Source: Cytobacillus suaedae
GTDB lineage: Bacteria > Bacillota > Bacilli > Bacillales > Bacillaceae_L
DNA length: 64,000 bases
Assembly (NCBI GenBank): GCA_014960805.1
Contig: CP063163.1
Location: forward strand, 2,870,001 to 2,934,000
Reading direction: 5' to 3'
The translations under genes and the position numbers were made by a program. Every line of letters starts with the position of its first letter. Position 1 is the first letter of the stretch. Below are positions 25,060 through 33,868 of the stretch, in pieces. Under the pieces are notes generated by a model. That model searched no databases. It saw only the letters and a program-made list of their open reading frames with translations, and was not told the origin of the DNA.

Positions 25060-26058
25060 CTAGGAAGTTGTTTGGGTAGTCTTTGCTAATGGGTGGTGTA
25101 ACCAGCATGCAGCATATGCAGAATCTCCAATTTTTTCATACTCTGGTGGATTCTCTTTGCAAACCCTCATTGCTTTCTCACAGCGTGCATAAAAAGCACA
25201 GCCCTTAGGCGGAGAGAGCAGATCGGGAGGAGTTCCCGGGATAGGAGATAGCTTTACATCCCTACTCATATCAATACGTGGCATTGATTTTAATAGCCCT
25301 TCCGTATATGGATGGCTTGGTTTAGTAAATATTTCGTGTATTGTACCTGACTCAACTACTTGACCTGCATACATGACCACCACTCGATCACACATTTCTG
25401 CAACCACTCCTAGGTCATGGGTAATTAATATAATAGATGTATTGGTTTTCTTTTGTAGATCTTTCATAAGTTTTAATATTTGAGCTTGGATTGTAACGTC
25501 TAATGCTGTTGTAGGTTCATCAGCTATCAATAATTTTGGGTGACACACAAGCGCCATTGCAATCATTACCCTTTGCCTCATACCACCTGAGAACTCATGT
25601 GGGTATTGATTGAACCTTTTTTCAGCGTTTGGAATACCAACCATTTCTAACATATTTATTGCAATCTGATAGGCTTCTTTTTTTGAAATGTTGCGATGCT
25701 TTAATAGTCCTTCTGTAATCTGTGCACCTACTCTGCTCGTAGGATTTAATGATGTCATTGGGTCCTGAAATATCATGCCAATTTCATTACCACGGATTTT
25801 TTGCATCTCTTTTTCACGTTTCTCTACTAAATTACTATTATTTAAAAGAATACTCCCACTCTTAATCTTTGACTGTGGCTCAGGTAAAAGCCTCATGATT
25901 GATTTAGCCGTTACACTTTTCCCACACCCAGATTCACCAACGATTGCAACCGTCTCACCAGGCTTTACATGAAAAGATACGCCACGCACAGCTTTCACAA
26001 CACCTGCATATGTATCAAACGTTACATGTAAATCGTTCACCTCTAATAAATTTTCCAT
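25060..26058 (-). CDS. oppD: Oligopeptide ABC transporter ATP-binding protein OppD
   Basis: The 332-aa protein has Walker [10 protein letters not shown], signature [15 protein letters not shown], Walker [13 protein letters not shown] and switch His in LITHDLG. Its C-terminal oligopeptide extension includes [14 protein letters not shown]. It pairs with OppF as the heterodimeric ATPase. The ATG at 26058 follows GGAGGTGAGCCG. The gap to oppC is 22 bp. All nucleotide-binding residues are intact. Confidence 0.95.
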   Translation of the reverse strand: MENLLEVNDLHVTFDTYAGVVKAVRGVSFHVKPGETVAIVGESGCGKSVTAKSIMRLLPEPQSKIKSGSILLNNSNLVEKREKEMQKIRGNEIGMIFQDPMTSLNPTSRVGAQITEGLLKHRNISKKEAYQIAINMLEMVGIPNAEKRFNQYPHEFSGGMRQRVMIAMALVCHPKLLIADEPTTALDVTIQAQILKLMKDLQKKTNTSIILITHDLGVVAEMCDRVVVMYAGQVVESGTIHEIFTKPSHPYTEGLLKSMPRIDMSRDVKLSPIPGTPPDLLSPPKGCAFYARCEKAMRVCKENPPEYEKIGDSAYAACWLHHPLAKTTQTTS

Positions 26059-26080
26059 CGGCTCACCTCCAACGCATTTC

Positions 26081-27007
26081 TTATTTTCGTAATTTAGGGT
26101 CCAGTGCATCTCTCAATCCATCACCAAAAACATTAAATGCAAACATTGTTAATGAAATAAGGATGGCTGGAATAAAAAGCTGATAAAAGTTCCCAATTAA
26201 TATACTTCCAAGTGCGTCATTAGCCATAGTGCCCCAACTAGCTTCAGGAGCTGGTATACCTAACCCTAAGAAACTTAAAGTAGCTTCTGCAAAAATAGCA
26301 GTAGGAACAGTTAGTGTCACATTTACCAGAATTGGCCCCATCGTATTTGGCAATAAATGCTTTCTAAGTGTCCATGAAGTTGATGCCCCCATTGCATTAG
26401 CAGCCTGTACATACTCATACTCTTTTAGCTGTAGTACCTGCCCCCTAACAAGCCGTGCCATAGGAATCCAGCCTGTGATGGTCATCGCGATGATAATAGG
26501 CCATAACCCCCGCTCAAGTACAATCATGATTAAAATGACCATAAGCAAATATGGAATTGCATATAGTATTTCAGCGATTCTCATCATTGCATTATCCACT
26601 TTGCCACCTTTAACTCCAGATATACCACCATAGAGTACCCCTGCAGCAAAATCAATTAATGCAGCCATTAAACCAATAAATAAGGATATCCTCGCACCAT
26701 ACCAAGCTCTAGTGAATAAATCTCTACCAGATTGATCCGTACCGAACCAGTGCTCAGAATTTGGTCGTAGATTCTTCTTTGTAAAATCTTGTTCATAATA
26801 CGTATAGCCAGTTAAATATGGTCCAATGATTGCCATAACAATCAATAAAATAATCAGTACTAACCCAAACATTGCCAGTTTATTTTCTTTTAACCTATTC
26901 CATGTATCTTTCCAAAATGTAAGACTAGGTCGGGAAATTACTTCTGCTTCTTTAAAGTTATCGTCAGCTGGTAAGAACATTTCCTCTGTTAGTTTTCTAT
27001 TTGTCAT
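26081..27007 (-). CDS. oppC: Oligopeptide ABC transporter permease OppC
   Basis: The 308-aa membrane protein has an N-terminal helix (about residues 40-62), an extracellular loop with HWFGTDQSGRDLFTR (the OppC-type motif), and the EAA loop around VQAANAMGASTSWTLRKHLLPN. About six transmembrane segments are seen. With OppB it forms the peptide channel. Its ATG overlaps the oppB stop codon (TAATG), and GGGAGAG precedes it. Confidence 0.94.
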   Translation of the reverse strand: MTNRKLTEEMFLPADDNFKEAEVISRPSLTFWKDTWNRLKENKLAMFGLVLIILLIVMAIIGPYLTGYTYYEQDFTKKNLRPNSEHWFGTDQSGRDLFTRAWYGARISLFIGLMAALIDFAAGVLYGGISGVKGGKVDNAMMRIAEILYAIPYLLMVILIMIVLERGLWPIIIAMTITGWIPMARLVRGQVLQLKEYEYVQAANAMGASTSWTLRKHLLPNTMGPILVNVTLTVPTAIFAEATLSFLGLGIPAPEASWGTMANDALGSILIGNFYQLFIPAILISLTMFAFNVFGDGLRDALDPKLRK

Positions 27008-27936
27008 TATTTACTCTCCCCCGTCACCTTAATTCTTGGATCAATCCATGTGTAAGCGATATCGACAAGGAAAATTAAAAAGATCAAAATGGCACTATAG
27101 AAAACAGTGGACCCTAAAATAACAGGATAATCGCGGTTGGAAATACCAGTTACAAACATTTCGCCCATTCCAGGTATACCGAAGATACTTTCAATTATGA
27201 AGCTCCCTGTTACAAGATTCGCTGTTAAAATGCCAAGGACAGTTATAACGGGTAGAATCGCATTTCTAATTGCATGCTTAATGATAATGACATTTCTTTT
27301 TAATCCCTTAGCCTTTGCCGTTATAATATAATCTTGGCTCAATACCTCTAACATACTAGATCGCATTAGCCTAGCTATGTAAGCTAGCGGCATCATAGCT
27401 AGAGAAACGGACGGCAAAACTGTATGAGACCAAGACTTCCAAGTAGCAACCGGAAAAATCTGAAATTCTACTGCAAGAAAATTCATTAAAAATGTTGCAA
27501 GAATAAAGCTAGGCACTGATATCCCAATGATTGCTAGTATCATAGATAAATAATCCGGAATTTGATTACGATATAAAGAAGCGATAACACCAAGAATTAA
27601 CCCAAAAGTAATCGCTATTAGTAAAGCTTGAGCACCTAGATGAAGAGAGACCGGAAACCCATTTGTAATATAATCATTAACTGATATTGAAGATGATTTT
27701 AATGAAGGTCCAAAATCAAATTGAATTAATGCTTTTAAATAAAGTCCATACTGTACAATTAGAGGTTTGTCCAGATTATAGTAACTCTGTAAATTATCAT
27801 ATATTGCTTTTGGCATTGTTCCTTCTTGGGCAAATGGATTTCCGGGAATACTATGCATGAGTATAAATGTTATTGTGATAATGACCCACAATGTAAGAAC
27901 AGCCCACCCAAGTCGCTTAATGGTGTATAGTAACAT
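27007..27936 (-). CDS. oppB: Oligopeptide ABC transporter permease OppB
   Basis: The 309-aa permease starts MLLYTIKRLGWAVLTLWVII, with the typical first helix, followed by an external loop containing MPKAIYDNL and GLYLKAL, and the EAA loop DYIITAKAKGLKRNVIIIKHAIRN. Six membrane helices are visible. The ATG at 27936 follows GGGGGGAAAAAGA; an ATG further upstream overlaps it. It is separated from oppA by 83 bp with a strong stem-loop. Confidence 0.94.
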   Translation of the reverse strand: MLLYTIKRLGWAVLTLWVIITITFILMHSIPGNPFAQEGTMPKAIYDNLQSYYNLDKPLIVQYGLYLKALIQFDFGPSLKSSSISVNDYITNGFPVSLHLGAQALLIAITFGLILGVIASLYRNQIPDYLSMILAIIGISVPSFILATFLMNFLAVEFQIFPVATWKSWSHTVLPSVSLAMMPLAYIARLMRSSMLEVLSQDYIITAKAKGLKRNVIIIKHAIRNAILPVITVLGILTANLVTGSFIIESIFGIPGMGEMFVTGISNRDYPVILGSTVFYSAILIFLIFLVDIAYTWIDPRIKVTGESK

Positions 27937-27972
27937 TCTTTTTCCCCCCAACTAGATAGTTTAAATAACTAA

Positions 27973-28008
27973 TAAAAATCGGGGTATGCCGTAAAGCATA
28001 CCTCGATT
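27973..28008 (-). terminator. Stem-loop between oppA and oppB
   Basis: On the minus strand AATCGAGGTATGC and GCATACCCCGATT form an almost perfect 13-bp stem followed by TTTTTA. It lies directly behind oppA inside the operon, which would let only part of the transcripts continue into oppBCDF and would stabilise the oppA message. Confidence 0.85.
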
Positions 28009-28019
28009 ATTCTTATATA

Positions 28020-29717
28020 TTAGTTTTTAATATCCGCGTAATGGAATTGAGGGTATCTATTAATTGGTGTATAAATACCTGTTACATATGGTTTTAATGT
28101 AAATGGTTTTGTATAGAAGTAGACTGGAATAATAGGCATTTCATCAATTAAGATTTTTTCCGCTTCATGCATTGCTTGCATACGCTCAGCTTGATCTAGA
28201 GATGACTTAGCTAAATTTACTAGTCTGTCGTACTCCGCATTACTCCATTGTGCATCGTTATATGGTCCATCGGATACCCAAAGGTCCATAAATGTCATTG
28301 GATCTACGTAGTCTCCTATCCAACCTGCACGAGACATTGTGTAATCCCCAGCTTTTTCACGATCTAATTTTACTTGGAACTCTACATTTTCTAGAGTAAT
28401 TTCTACTCCTAAATTTTTACGAAGCATTTCCTGAACTGCTTCAGCAATAATCTTATGCGACTCTAACGTATTGTATGTTAGTGTAAAAGGAGGAAGCGAA
28501 TCCATTCCTTCTTCAGCTAACCCTTCTGCTAATAGTTTCTTAGCTTCTTCAACGTTTGCTTCGAAAAGTTTTCCTGAGTTCTCATAAAAATCACCTGAAA
28601 CATCTGGAATTCCTGGAGGTACAATAGAATAAGCTGGTGTTTGGCCACCTTGCGCTACGTGCTCGACAATTGTTTCACGATCAATAGCCATCGCTAATGC
28701 TTTTCTTACTTTTGGATTATTAAATGGTTTTACTTTATTGTTAATATTATAGTAATAGATTGCTAGATCTGGACCAAGGTTAAATTCAGGATCATTATTT
28801 GCAAGTAACTGGCCTTGAACATCCTGTGGTAATGGATAAACTAGGTCAATTTCACCTGAACGATACATTTGCCAAACCGTATTTTCATCATCAATAATGA
28901 CAAAATGAACCTCATCTAGATTAATCTTAGCATGATCATAATAATGTTCATTTTTCTCTAACTTCATGCTTTCCTTATGCTTCCATTCGGTTAATTTGAA
29001 TGCACCATTAGAAACATAAGTGTCTGCTTCTTTATACCAGTCAGGATTTGCCTCCTGAACAGCTTTATTCACTGGATAATACGTATAGAAAGAAGTTAAA
29101 TCCAAGAAATAAGGAGTAGCTGTTTCTAGTTCTACTTCTAATGTCTTTTCATCAACAGCTTTTACCCCAACAGCATCTTCTAGAGCCTGTAAGTCAGCAC
29201 CCTCTTCAGCCGCATTAAATGCTTCCCCACCTTTTATATAATACAACTGGTAAGCATATGTAGAAGCTGTTTTAGGATTCAAAGCATACTTCCATGCATA
29301 TTCGAAGTCATGAGCTGTAACTGGGTCTCCATTAGACCATTTCATTCCATCACGTAAATAGAAGGTCCACGTTTTTCCATTATCATTTGTTTCCCATTTC
29401 TCAGCCATTCCTTCAACAATTTCACCTTCTGGAGATTTCTTAGTTAATCCCTCAAAAGCATGTTCTAACACCCAAGAGTCATGAGTCCCTTGCGCTATTC
29501 CAGGGTGTAGTGACCCAGGTTCTGACCCATTGTTTAGTCTTAAAACTTTTGGACTTGTACTAGCACTATCATCTGCAGGTTTTTCTTCAGAGTCCGCAGG
29601 TTTTTCACTGTTAGATGGCTTTGTTGGTTCATTTGCTTCTTTACCAGCAAAACAACCAGAAAGTGCAATAAGTACTGCAAAAAACAACACTAGAACTGAA
29701 TAAAGCTTAATTCTCAT
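28020..29717 (-). CDS. oppA: Oligopeptide-binding lipoprotein OppA
   Basis: The 565-aa extracytoplasmic binding protein has a lipoprotein signal: MRIKLYSVLVLFFAVLIA followed by LSGC with the lipidated cysteine near residue 22. A linker rich in Glu, Lys, Pro and Ser (about residues 25-55) precedes the SBP family 5 domain, which includes WTFYLRDGMKWSNGDPVTAHDF. It captures peptides outside the cell for OppBCDF. The ATG at 29717 follows GGGGGAGG. First gene of the operon. Confidence 0.95.
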   Translation of the reverse strand: MRIKLYSVLVLFFAVLIALSGCFAGKEANEPTKPSNSEKPADSEEKPADDSASTSPKVLRLNNGSEPGSLHPGIAQGTHDSWVLEHAFEGLTKKSPEGEIVEGMAEKWETNDNGKTWTFYLRDGMKWSNGDPVTAHDFEYAWKYALNPKTASTYAYQLYYIKGGEAFNAAEEGADLQALEDAVGVKAVDEKTLEVELETATPYFLDLTSFYTYYPVNKAVQEANPDWYKEADTYVSNGAFKLTEWKHKESMKLEKNEHYYDHAKINLDEVHFVIIDDENTVWQMYRSGEIDLVYPLPQDVQGQLLANNDPEFNLGPDLAIYYYNINNKVKPFNNPKVRKALAMAIDRETIVEHVAQGGQTPAYSIVPPGIPDVSGDFYENSGKLFEANVEEAKKLLAEGLAEEGMDSLPPFTLTYNTLESHKIIAEAVQEMLRKNLGVEITLENVEFQVKLDREKAGDYTMSRAGWIGDYVDPMTFMDLWVSDGPYNDAQWSNAEYDRLVNLAKSSLDQAERMQAMHEAEKILIDEMPIIPVYFYTKPFTLKPYVTGIYTPINRYPQFHYADIKN

Positions 29718-29830
29718 TTTGCCTCCCCCTTTCAATATGAAATCATTAGATGATTTCTATGATTGATTTTACTTTCGAACATGTAAAAATATTACAAATA
29801 CATTAAAAATTTATTAAATTTTATTTCCAT

Positions 29831-29853
29831 AAAAAAAAGTGGACTAAGTCCAC
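29831..29853 (-). terminator. Terminator of the membrane protein gene
   Basis: On the minus strand GTGGACTTAGTCCAC is a perfect stem followed by eight T residues. It separates the upstream membrane protein gene from oppA. Confidence 0.9.
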
Positions 29854-29869
29854 AGAAGAGGAGGTTTTT

Positions 29870-30343
29870 CTATTCAGTTTTTTTACTATAAAAAATACTT
29901 AAAATAGCTTTTACTAGGAAGCCAATTATCACACCCGGAATAACAAATAACATTGGCATAAACACTGGACCTATATTCATTCCTAAAATCATTAACTTTG
30001 GTGAGAGCATCAACCCAACTGTAACAAAGTATGCTGAAAATACGTACGGGAGAAATATATACTTAGATCTATCAGAAGTTGCTCCCCGGTGGGCGTCCCA
30101 CATCGCAAAAAAGTATAGACAAGGATAAAACATTAACCACTGATAATCAATGGCATTCGCTGCTCCCTCAAAATCACCTAAAAAGCTTAACATAATTGCG
30201 GTATTAAAATTACTGAATACATTCACGAGAAATTCGAGTGTAATAAAAAGAATCCCTTTAATGATTTGCTTATTTAGTATTTGTCCGAACCCCGGCAAAG
30301 CAATACTCCATAAAATTGCTTCAAGTGTCCTATCCTTATTCAT
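29870..30343 (-). CDS. Integral membrane protein of unknown function (157 aa)
   Basis: The protein has about five hydrophobic segments. Near the N-terminus ALPGFGQILNKQIIKGI resembles the PGxGxxxxG segment of TM2-like small membrane proteins. No catalytic or transport motif is visible. The ATG at 30343 has only a distant AGGG; a TTG 15 bases downstream preceded by AAGGATAGG is an alternative start. It has its own terminator and is divergent from the Crp/Fnr gene. Confidence 0.7.
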   Translation of the reverse strand: MNKDRTLEAILWSIALPGFGQILNKQIIKGILFITLEFLVNVFSNFNTAIMLSFLGDFEGAANAIDYQWLMFYPCLYFFAMWDAHRGATSDRSKYIFLPYVFSAYFVTVGLMLSPKLMILGMNIGPVFMPMLFVIPGVIIGFLVKAILSIFYSKKTE

Positions 30344-30623
30344 GGTGACAGACTTAACCCTTCTGCATAGGCATTTCTTTCATTTTAATATGCACCATCA
30401 TTTTTTTCCCACTTTCAGTTAGTTTTAGACGGAGTCTTTTAGTTGGAGTTCGGATAAAAGGGATAAACAAATATTTTTTAGTATCTAAAGTATACCCTTA
30501 ATTGTCTTGTTCTAAATCCAATTTTCATTACAAACAAATGGCTAATTATGGTCATAGAAAAATTACATATCAAAATTAGAATCTGTTACAATTAAGGAAG
30601 AATTAGTTAATGGAGTTGATAGT

Positions 30624-31316
30624 ATGGATCGGTCCACAATAGAAGAGGTTTTACGTGCAGTCCCATTATTTAGAGAACTATCAAATGATGAGTTATCGGA
30701 AATTGTAAACATAGCACAAAATCGTCATTTCATTAAAGGTATACATGTTTTTATGCAAGATGACCCTTTAGAAAATGTGTATTTTATACATAGTGGAAAA
30801 ATCAAGATTTATAAAAATGACTTAAACGGGAAAGAACAAATTGTTTCTATTCTTAAATCAGGAGACATGTTTCCTCATGTAGGTTTTTTTAGGAAAGGGA
30901 ATTATCCTGCATTCGCACATGTCCTTGAAGATGCAAGAATAGTAGTCATCTCCATCGCGCATTTTGAAAAGTTATTACTTCAGCACCCACAGGTGTGTAT
31001 TAAGCTTTTTAAAGTTATGGGTGAAAAAATAATCGACTTGCAAAATAGACTTGAATCGCAAATACTAAACAGCACTTACGAGCAGATTATTAAGTTATTG
31101 CTACGCTTAGCTCAAACAGATGGAACGGTACAAATGGACGGTAGAACGGTATTAACCTCACATTATACGAATAAAGATATGGCTAATATGATCGGTACGA
31201 CTAGAGAAACGGTTAGTAGAACTTTAACTAAGTTAAAAAAGAAAAAGATTATTGAAACCGATAAAGATGGAAACTTTATGTTTGACGTTCAAGAAGTTGA
31301 AGAAGAATTATTTTAA
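30624..31316 (+). CDS. Crp/Fnr-family transcriptional regulator
   Basis: The 230-aa protein has an N-terminal cyclic-nucleotide-binding-type beta barrel (about residues 15-130), a dimerisation helix and a C-terminal winged helix (TNKDMANMIGTTRETVSRTL, about residues 183-202). The recognition helix carries Glu, Ser and Arg at the base-contacting positions, which suits a TGTGA/TTGAT-type half-site. Only one cysteine is present (VCIKLF), so there is no iron-sulfur cluster of the Fnr kind; its signal is unknown. ArcR-like or Crp-like function is possible. A candidate operator of this class occurs before the ba3 oxidase operon. Confidence 0.88.
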   Translation: MDRSTIEEVLRAVPLFRELSNDELSEIVNIAQNRHFIKGIHVFMQDDPLENVYFIHSGKIKIYKNDLNGKEQIVSILKSGDMFPHVGFFRKGNYPAFAHVLEDARIVVISIAHFEKLLLQHPQVCIKLFKVMGEKIIDLQNRLESQILNSTYEQIIKLLLRLAQTDGTVQMDGRTVLTSHYTNKDMANMIGTTRETVSRTLTKLKKKKIIETDKDGNFMFDVQEVEEELF

Positions 31317-31326
31317 AGATTGTACG

Positions 31327-31370
31327 AGGAAAGGTGTTCGTAAATTACCGAACTTCCCTTTCCTTTTTTA
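31327..31370 (+). terminator. Terminator of the Crp/Fnr gene
   Basis: GGAAAGG-TGTTCG and CGAAC-TTCC-CTTTCC pair across TAAATTAC and are followed by TTTTTTA. Confidence 0.82.
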
Positions 31371-31439
31371 TTTTCAATAACCTTTTGGGCCATCCTGAAT
31401 AGATTATATTATATCCATTTGCATCAGGAGGTTACTACA

Positions 31440-31910
31440 ATGAGAGATGACCAAGACAGACAACATTCAAAAAAATATAATAAAGAGCCATTCGGAGATT
31501 TAATGAAATCAATGAATGATTTTTTTCATCAGAAACCGGTTAGAAGATTGCTTGACACTATAGATGACTTTTTTGAACAACCGTTTCCTTTGCAACAAAT
31601 TCCTGTAGATATGTACGAAACCGACGAAGAACTAATTATTTCAGCAGATCTTCCAGGGATAAAAAGAGAACAAATCGGGATTGAATTCATTGGAAACCAG
31701 CTAACCATTTCCATTAATCATAATGAAGTCATTGAAGAAAAAAACGAAAAGAAACACTACTATTATAAAAAGGTCGAAAAAAATCAATCCGTTCGTACAG
31801 TTACTTTACCCTATAATGTCCATGAAAAAGATGTGAAAGCTTCTTATCAAGATGGTGTACTAAAAATACGTATTCCACGGCAACGAAAAAAAAGAATTAG
31901 GATTGATTGA
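31440..31910 (+). CDS. Hsp20/alpha-crystallin family small heat-shock protein
   Basis: The 156-aa protein has a charged N-terminal arm (about 50 residues), an alpha-crystallin domain from VDMYETDEELIISADLPGI to GVLKIRIP, and a basic C-terminal tail with an IRI motif close to IxI. These proteins hold unfolding proteins as ATP-independent chaperones; some Bacillus members are spore coat proteins (CotM, CotP), and the spore genes downstream allow that reading. The ATG at 31440 follows AGGAGGTTACTACA. No terminator is seen before the repeat array, so its transcript may run into it. Confidence 0.9.
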   Translation: MRDDQDRQHSKKYNKEPFGDLMKSMNDFFHQKPVRRLLDTIDDFFEQPFPLQQIPVDMYETDEELIISADLPGIKREQIGIEFIGNQLTISINHNEVIEEKNEKKHYYYKKVEKNQSVRTVTLPYNVHEKDVKASYQDGVLKIRIPRQRKKRIRID

Positions 31911-31950
31911 CAGGCGAACTTACCGATTATTTTTTCCAAAACAAGCTCAG

Positions 31951-32790
31951 GATTCGGGCTGGTTAAGTGGATTCTCGCTTAACTTGTTGAATAACATTTG
32001 ATTCAACAAGTTACCTGGGGTGTTGACCAACGTGTCTAAATAACCTTTTGATTCGGACTCGTTTTTCTGGGTTCCCGCCCAACCTGTCCGAATAGGCTCT
32101 TGATTCGGACTCGTTTTTCTGGGTTCCCGCCCAACCTGTCCGAATAGCCTTTTGATTCGGACTCGTTTTTCTGGGGTCTCACTAAACCTGTCCGAATAAA
32201 CTCTTGATTCGGACTCGTTTTTCTGGGTTCTCCCTCAACTTGTCTGAATAAACTCTTGATTCGGACTCGTTTTTCTGGGTTCTCCCTCAACTTGTCTGAT
32301 TAACATCTTGATTCGGACTCGTTTTTCTGGGTTCTCCCTCAACCTGTCTGAATAACAGCTTGATTCGGACTCGCTTCCCTTGGTTCTCCCTCAACCTGTC
32401 TGAATAACATCTTGATTCAGACTCGTTTTCCTGGTTCTCGCTCATCCTGTCTGAATAACCTTTTGATTCGGACTAGTTCTTCTCGGTTCTTCCTCAACCT
32501 GTCTGAATAAACTCTTGATTCGGACTCGTTTTCCTGGGTTTCCGCTCAACCTGTCCGAATAGCCTCTTGATTCGGACTCGTTTTTGTGGGTTCTTGCTCA
32601 ACCTGTCCGAATAACCTTTTGATTCAGACTCGTTTTTCTGGATTCTCATTCAACCTGTCCAAATAACCTCTTGATTCGGACTCAATTTCTTTGGTTCTCC
32701 CTCAACCTGTCTGAATAGCCTCTTGATTCGGACTCGCTTTCTTTGGCTCTCCCTCAACTTGTCGAATAACCTCCTGATTGAGCCTCATTT
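31951..32790 (+). repeat. 52-bp tandem array, 17 units, with hairpin-forming junctions
   Basis: Units begin at 31951, 32000, 32050, 32102, 32154, 32206, 32258, 32310, 32362, 32414, 32465, 32517, 32569, 32621, 32673, 32725 and 32776. The inner units are 51-52 bp and the two outer left ones 49-50 bp. The consensus start is GATTCGGACTCGTTTTTCTG, then GGTTCTCCCTCAACCTGTCYGAATAAC and about six variable bases. Across each junction GTCYGAAT and ATTCGGAC form an 8-bp hairpin with a 9-base loop. At 32404-32421 both arms change together (GTCTGAAT/ATTCAGAC), and at 31983-32010 a completely different pair (CTTGTTGAAT/ATTCAACAAG) still matches perfectly. There are no unique spacers as in CRISPR and no coherent ORF. 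Confidence 0.97.
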
Positions 32791-32916
32791 CTCTCTATTT
32801 TTTTATTGCCATGTTTCCTAAAAAGACAAGGAAATTGATCTTACACATCTTTTTCCAAAAGGTCCAATACATACTTTTATTCCATCAGTACCAACCTACA
32901 TCTAGGAGGTGTTTTC

Positions 32917-33117
32917 ATGGATAGAGAAAACATGGGTAACAAAGAATTACCAGATTTTAAACAGTTAAATGATCGAGTAATCGCTGACCCACCAAGTGAA
33001 CCATTTCTTGTCTTAAAGACAAATTTAGATCCCGATGAACCATCTGTGGAAAATCCATATTATCAAAATGGAACGGCTAATAAAAAAGACTTAAATGACT
33101 ACTTTAATGGGAAATAA
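32917..33117 (+). CDS. Small acidic protein (66 aa), probable sporulation-related, unknown
   Basis: The ATG follows TAGGAGGTGTTTTC, a strong ribosome-binding site. The hydrophilic product begins MDRENMGNKELPDFKQLNDR and is rich in Asp, Asn and Pro; it has no cysteines, membrane segment or recognised domain. It ends 9 bp before csgA and is probably cotranscribed with it and the next small gene, which suggests a forespore role. Function is not known to me. Confidence 0.75.
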   Translation: MDRENMGNKELPDFKQLNDRVIADPPSEPFLVLKTNLDPDEPSVENPYYQNGTANKKDLNDYFNGK

Positions 33118-33126
33118 GGTGATTCT

Positions 33127-33378
33127 ATGGAGCAAACACTAGCCTATTTGCGAGAAACGTTATCTAACTATACCGAGGAACATCAAGTTTCCCTTCAGAT
33201 TTCTAACAAACTTGAAGAGAAGGCTTATAAAAGTGAAGGGGAGTTTGTGAGGGACCTTGATGAGCAAGAAATCGAATTTTTAAATCAAGTATTACCTGGT
33301 GAAATAAACCATGCAATGGACGCACAGGATTATAATCGTGTGCAAGAATTAAATGAAGTATATGAATTGTTGTTTTAG
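33127..33378 (+). CDS. csgA: Sigma-G-dependent sporulation protein CsgA
   Basis: The 83-aa protein (MEQTLAYLRETLSNYTEEHQ, with EFVRDLDEQEIEFLNQVL in the centre and QELNEVYELLF at the end) matches my memory of B. subtilis CsgA in length, N-terminus and the C-terminal LNEVYELL. CsgA is a small spore protein made in the forespore under sigma-G; its mode of action is not established. In B. subtilis csgA is followed by the small gene ybxH, and a comparable small gene follows here 13 bp downstream. Confidence 0.78.
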   Translation: MEQTLAYLRETLSNYTEEHQVSLQISNKLEEKAYKSEGEFVRDLDEQEIEFLNQVLPGEINHAMDAQDYNRVQELNEVYELLF

Positions 33379-33391
33379 GGATGTGTGAGCA

Positions 33392-33535
33392 GTGAATAAC
33401 TCATTTTCAATAAAAAAATATTCTACTACGAATGTAGATGAAGTAAAACGGTTAAATGCAAATTCTGGCTTAAGTTATAATGAAGTTAAAATGTTACTGG
33501 CAAAGTCCTTTCAAGAGAAAAATCAACAGAAATGA
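33392..33535 (+). CDS. Small protein (47 aa), YbxH-like, downstream of csgA
   Basis: The frame starts GTG at 33392 and ends TGA at 33535, reading MNNSFSIKKYSTTNVDEVKR and then LNANSGLSYNEVKMLLAKSF. The TTNVDEVKRLNANSG stretch recalls the repeated TNAQQVRKQNxQS phrase of gamma-type spore proteins but is diverged. Context after csgA equals B. subtilis ybxH. The ribosome-binding site is weak, so coupling to csgA is likely. A terminator follows immediately. The family assignment is from context and size. Confidence 0.6.
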   Translation: MNNSFSIKKYSTTNVDEVKRLNANSGLSYNEVKMLLAKSFQEKNQQK

Positions 33536-33536
33536 A

Positions 33537-33592
33537 GAAAAGGTTGTCCAATAAGTCAATATTAATTGACTTTAAGGGCAGCCTTTTTTAGG
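33537..33592 (+). terminator. Terminator of the csgA cluster
   Basis: AAGGTTGTCC...AGTCAAT pairs with ATTGACT...GGGCAGCCTT as a long stem followed by TTTTT. Confidence 0.85.
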
Positions 33593-33638
33593 ATGATTTC
33601 TCACAAATTATTATTTTGGATTGCACTCATATAATGTC

Positions 33639-33786
33639 GTTGATTTCCGGTCCAGGCACTTGCTTTCCGCGGATGGAAGGTTATTTTCACTTTCGTGAAA
33701 AAACCCACTCCTCGACGTTCCGTCTGTGGGGTCTCGACCTTTCCTCTACTTCCCGCAGGAGTCAAGTGCCTTCCCCTCCAATCAAC
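33639..33786 (+). repeat. Dispersed palindromic element, short form with variant core
   Basis: The outer ends pair as GTTGATT/AATCAAC, then GGCACTTG/CAAGTGCC and CCGCGG/CCCGCAGG. The core differs from the other copies: it holds TTATTTTCACTTTCGTGAAA and CTCCTCGACGTTCCGTCTGTG. The GGGGTCTCGA block is conserved. It lies between the csgA cluster and the convergent MFS gene. Confidence 0.87.
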
Positions 33787-33868
33787 TAACAACTTTATAT
33801 TAAAAAAGCAATTATCTGATTAAAAATTATCCTTTTTACTTGTCACTTTGTGAATAATTCCTTCATTC

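Noticed and set aside
32036-32290. 84-aa minus-strand ORF with arginine-rich repeated peptide
   Set aside because: It is the translation of the 52-bp repeat. 52 is not a multiple of three, so the frame shifts from unit to unit; there is no ribosome-binding site.
31951-32790. CRISPR array
   Set aside because: The repeats are contiguous; there are no unique spacers of constant length, and no cas genes are in the window.
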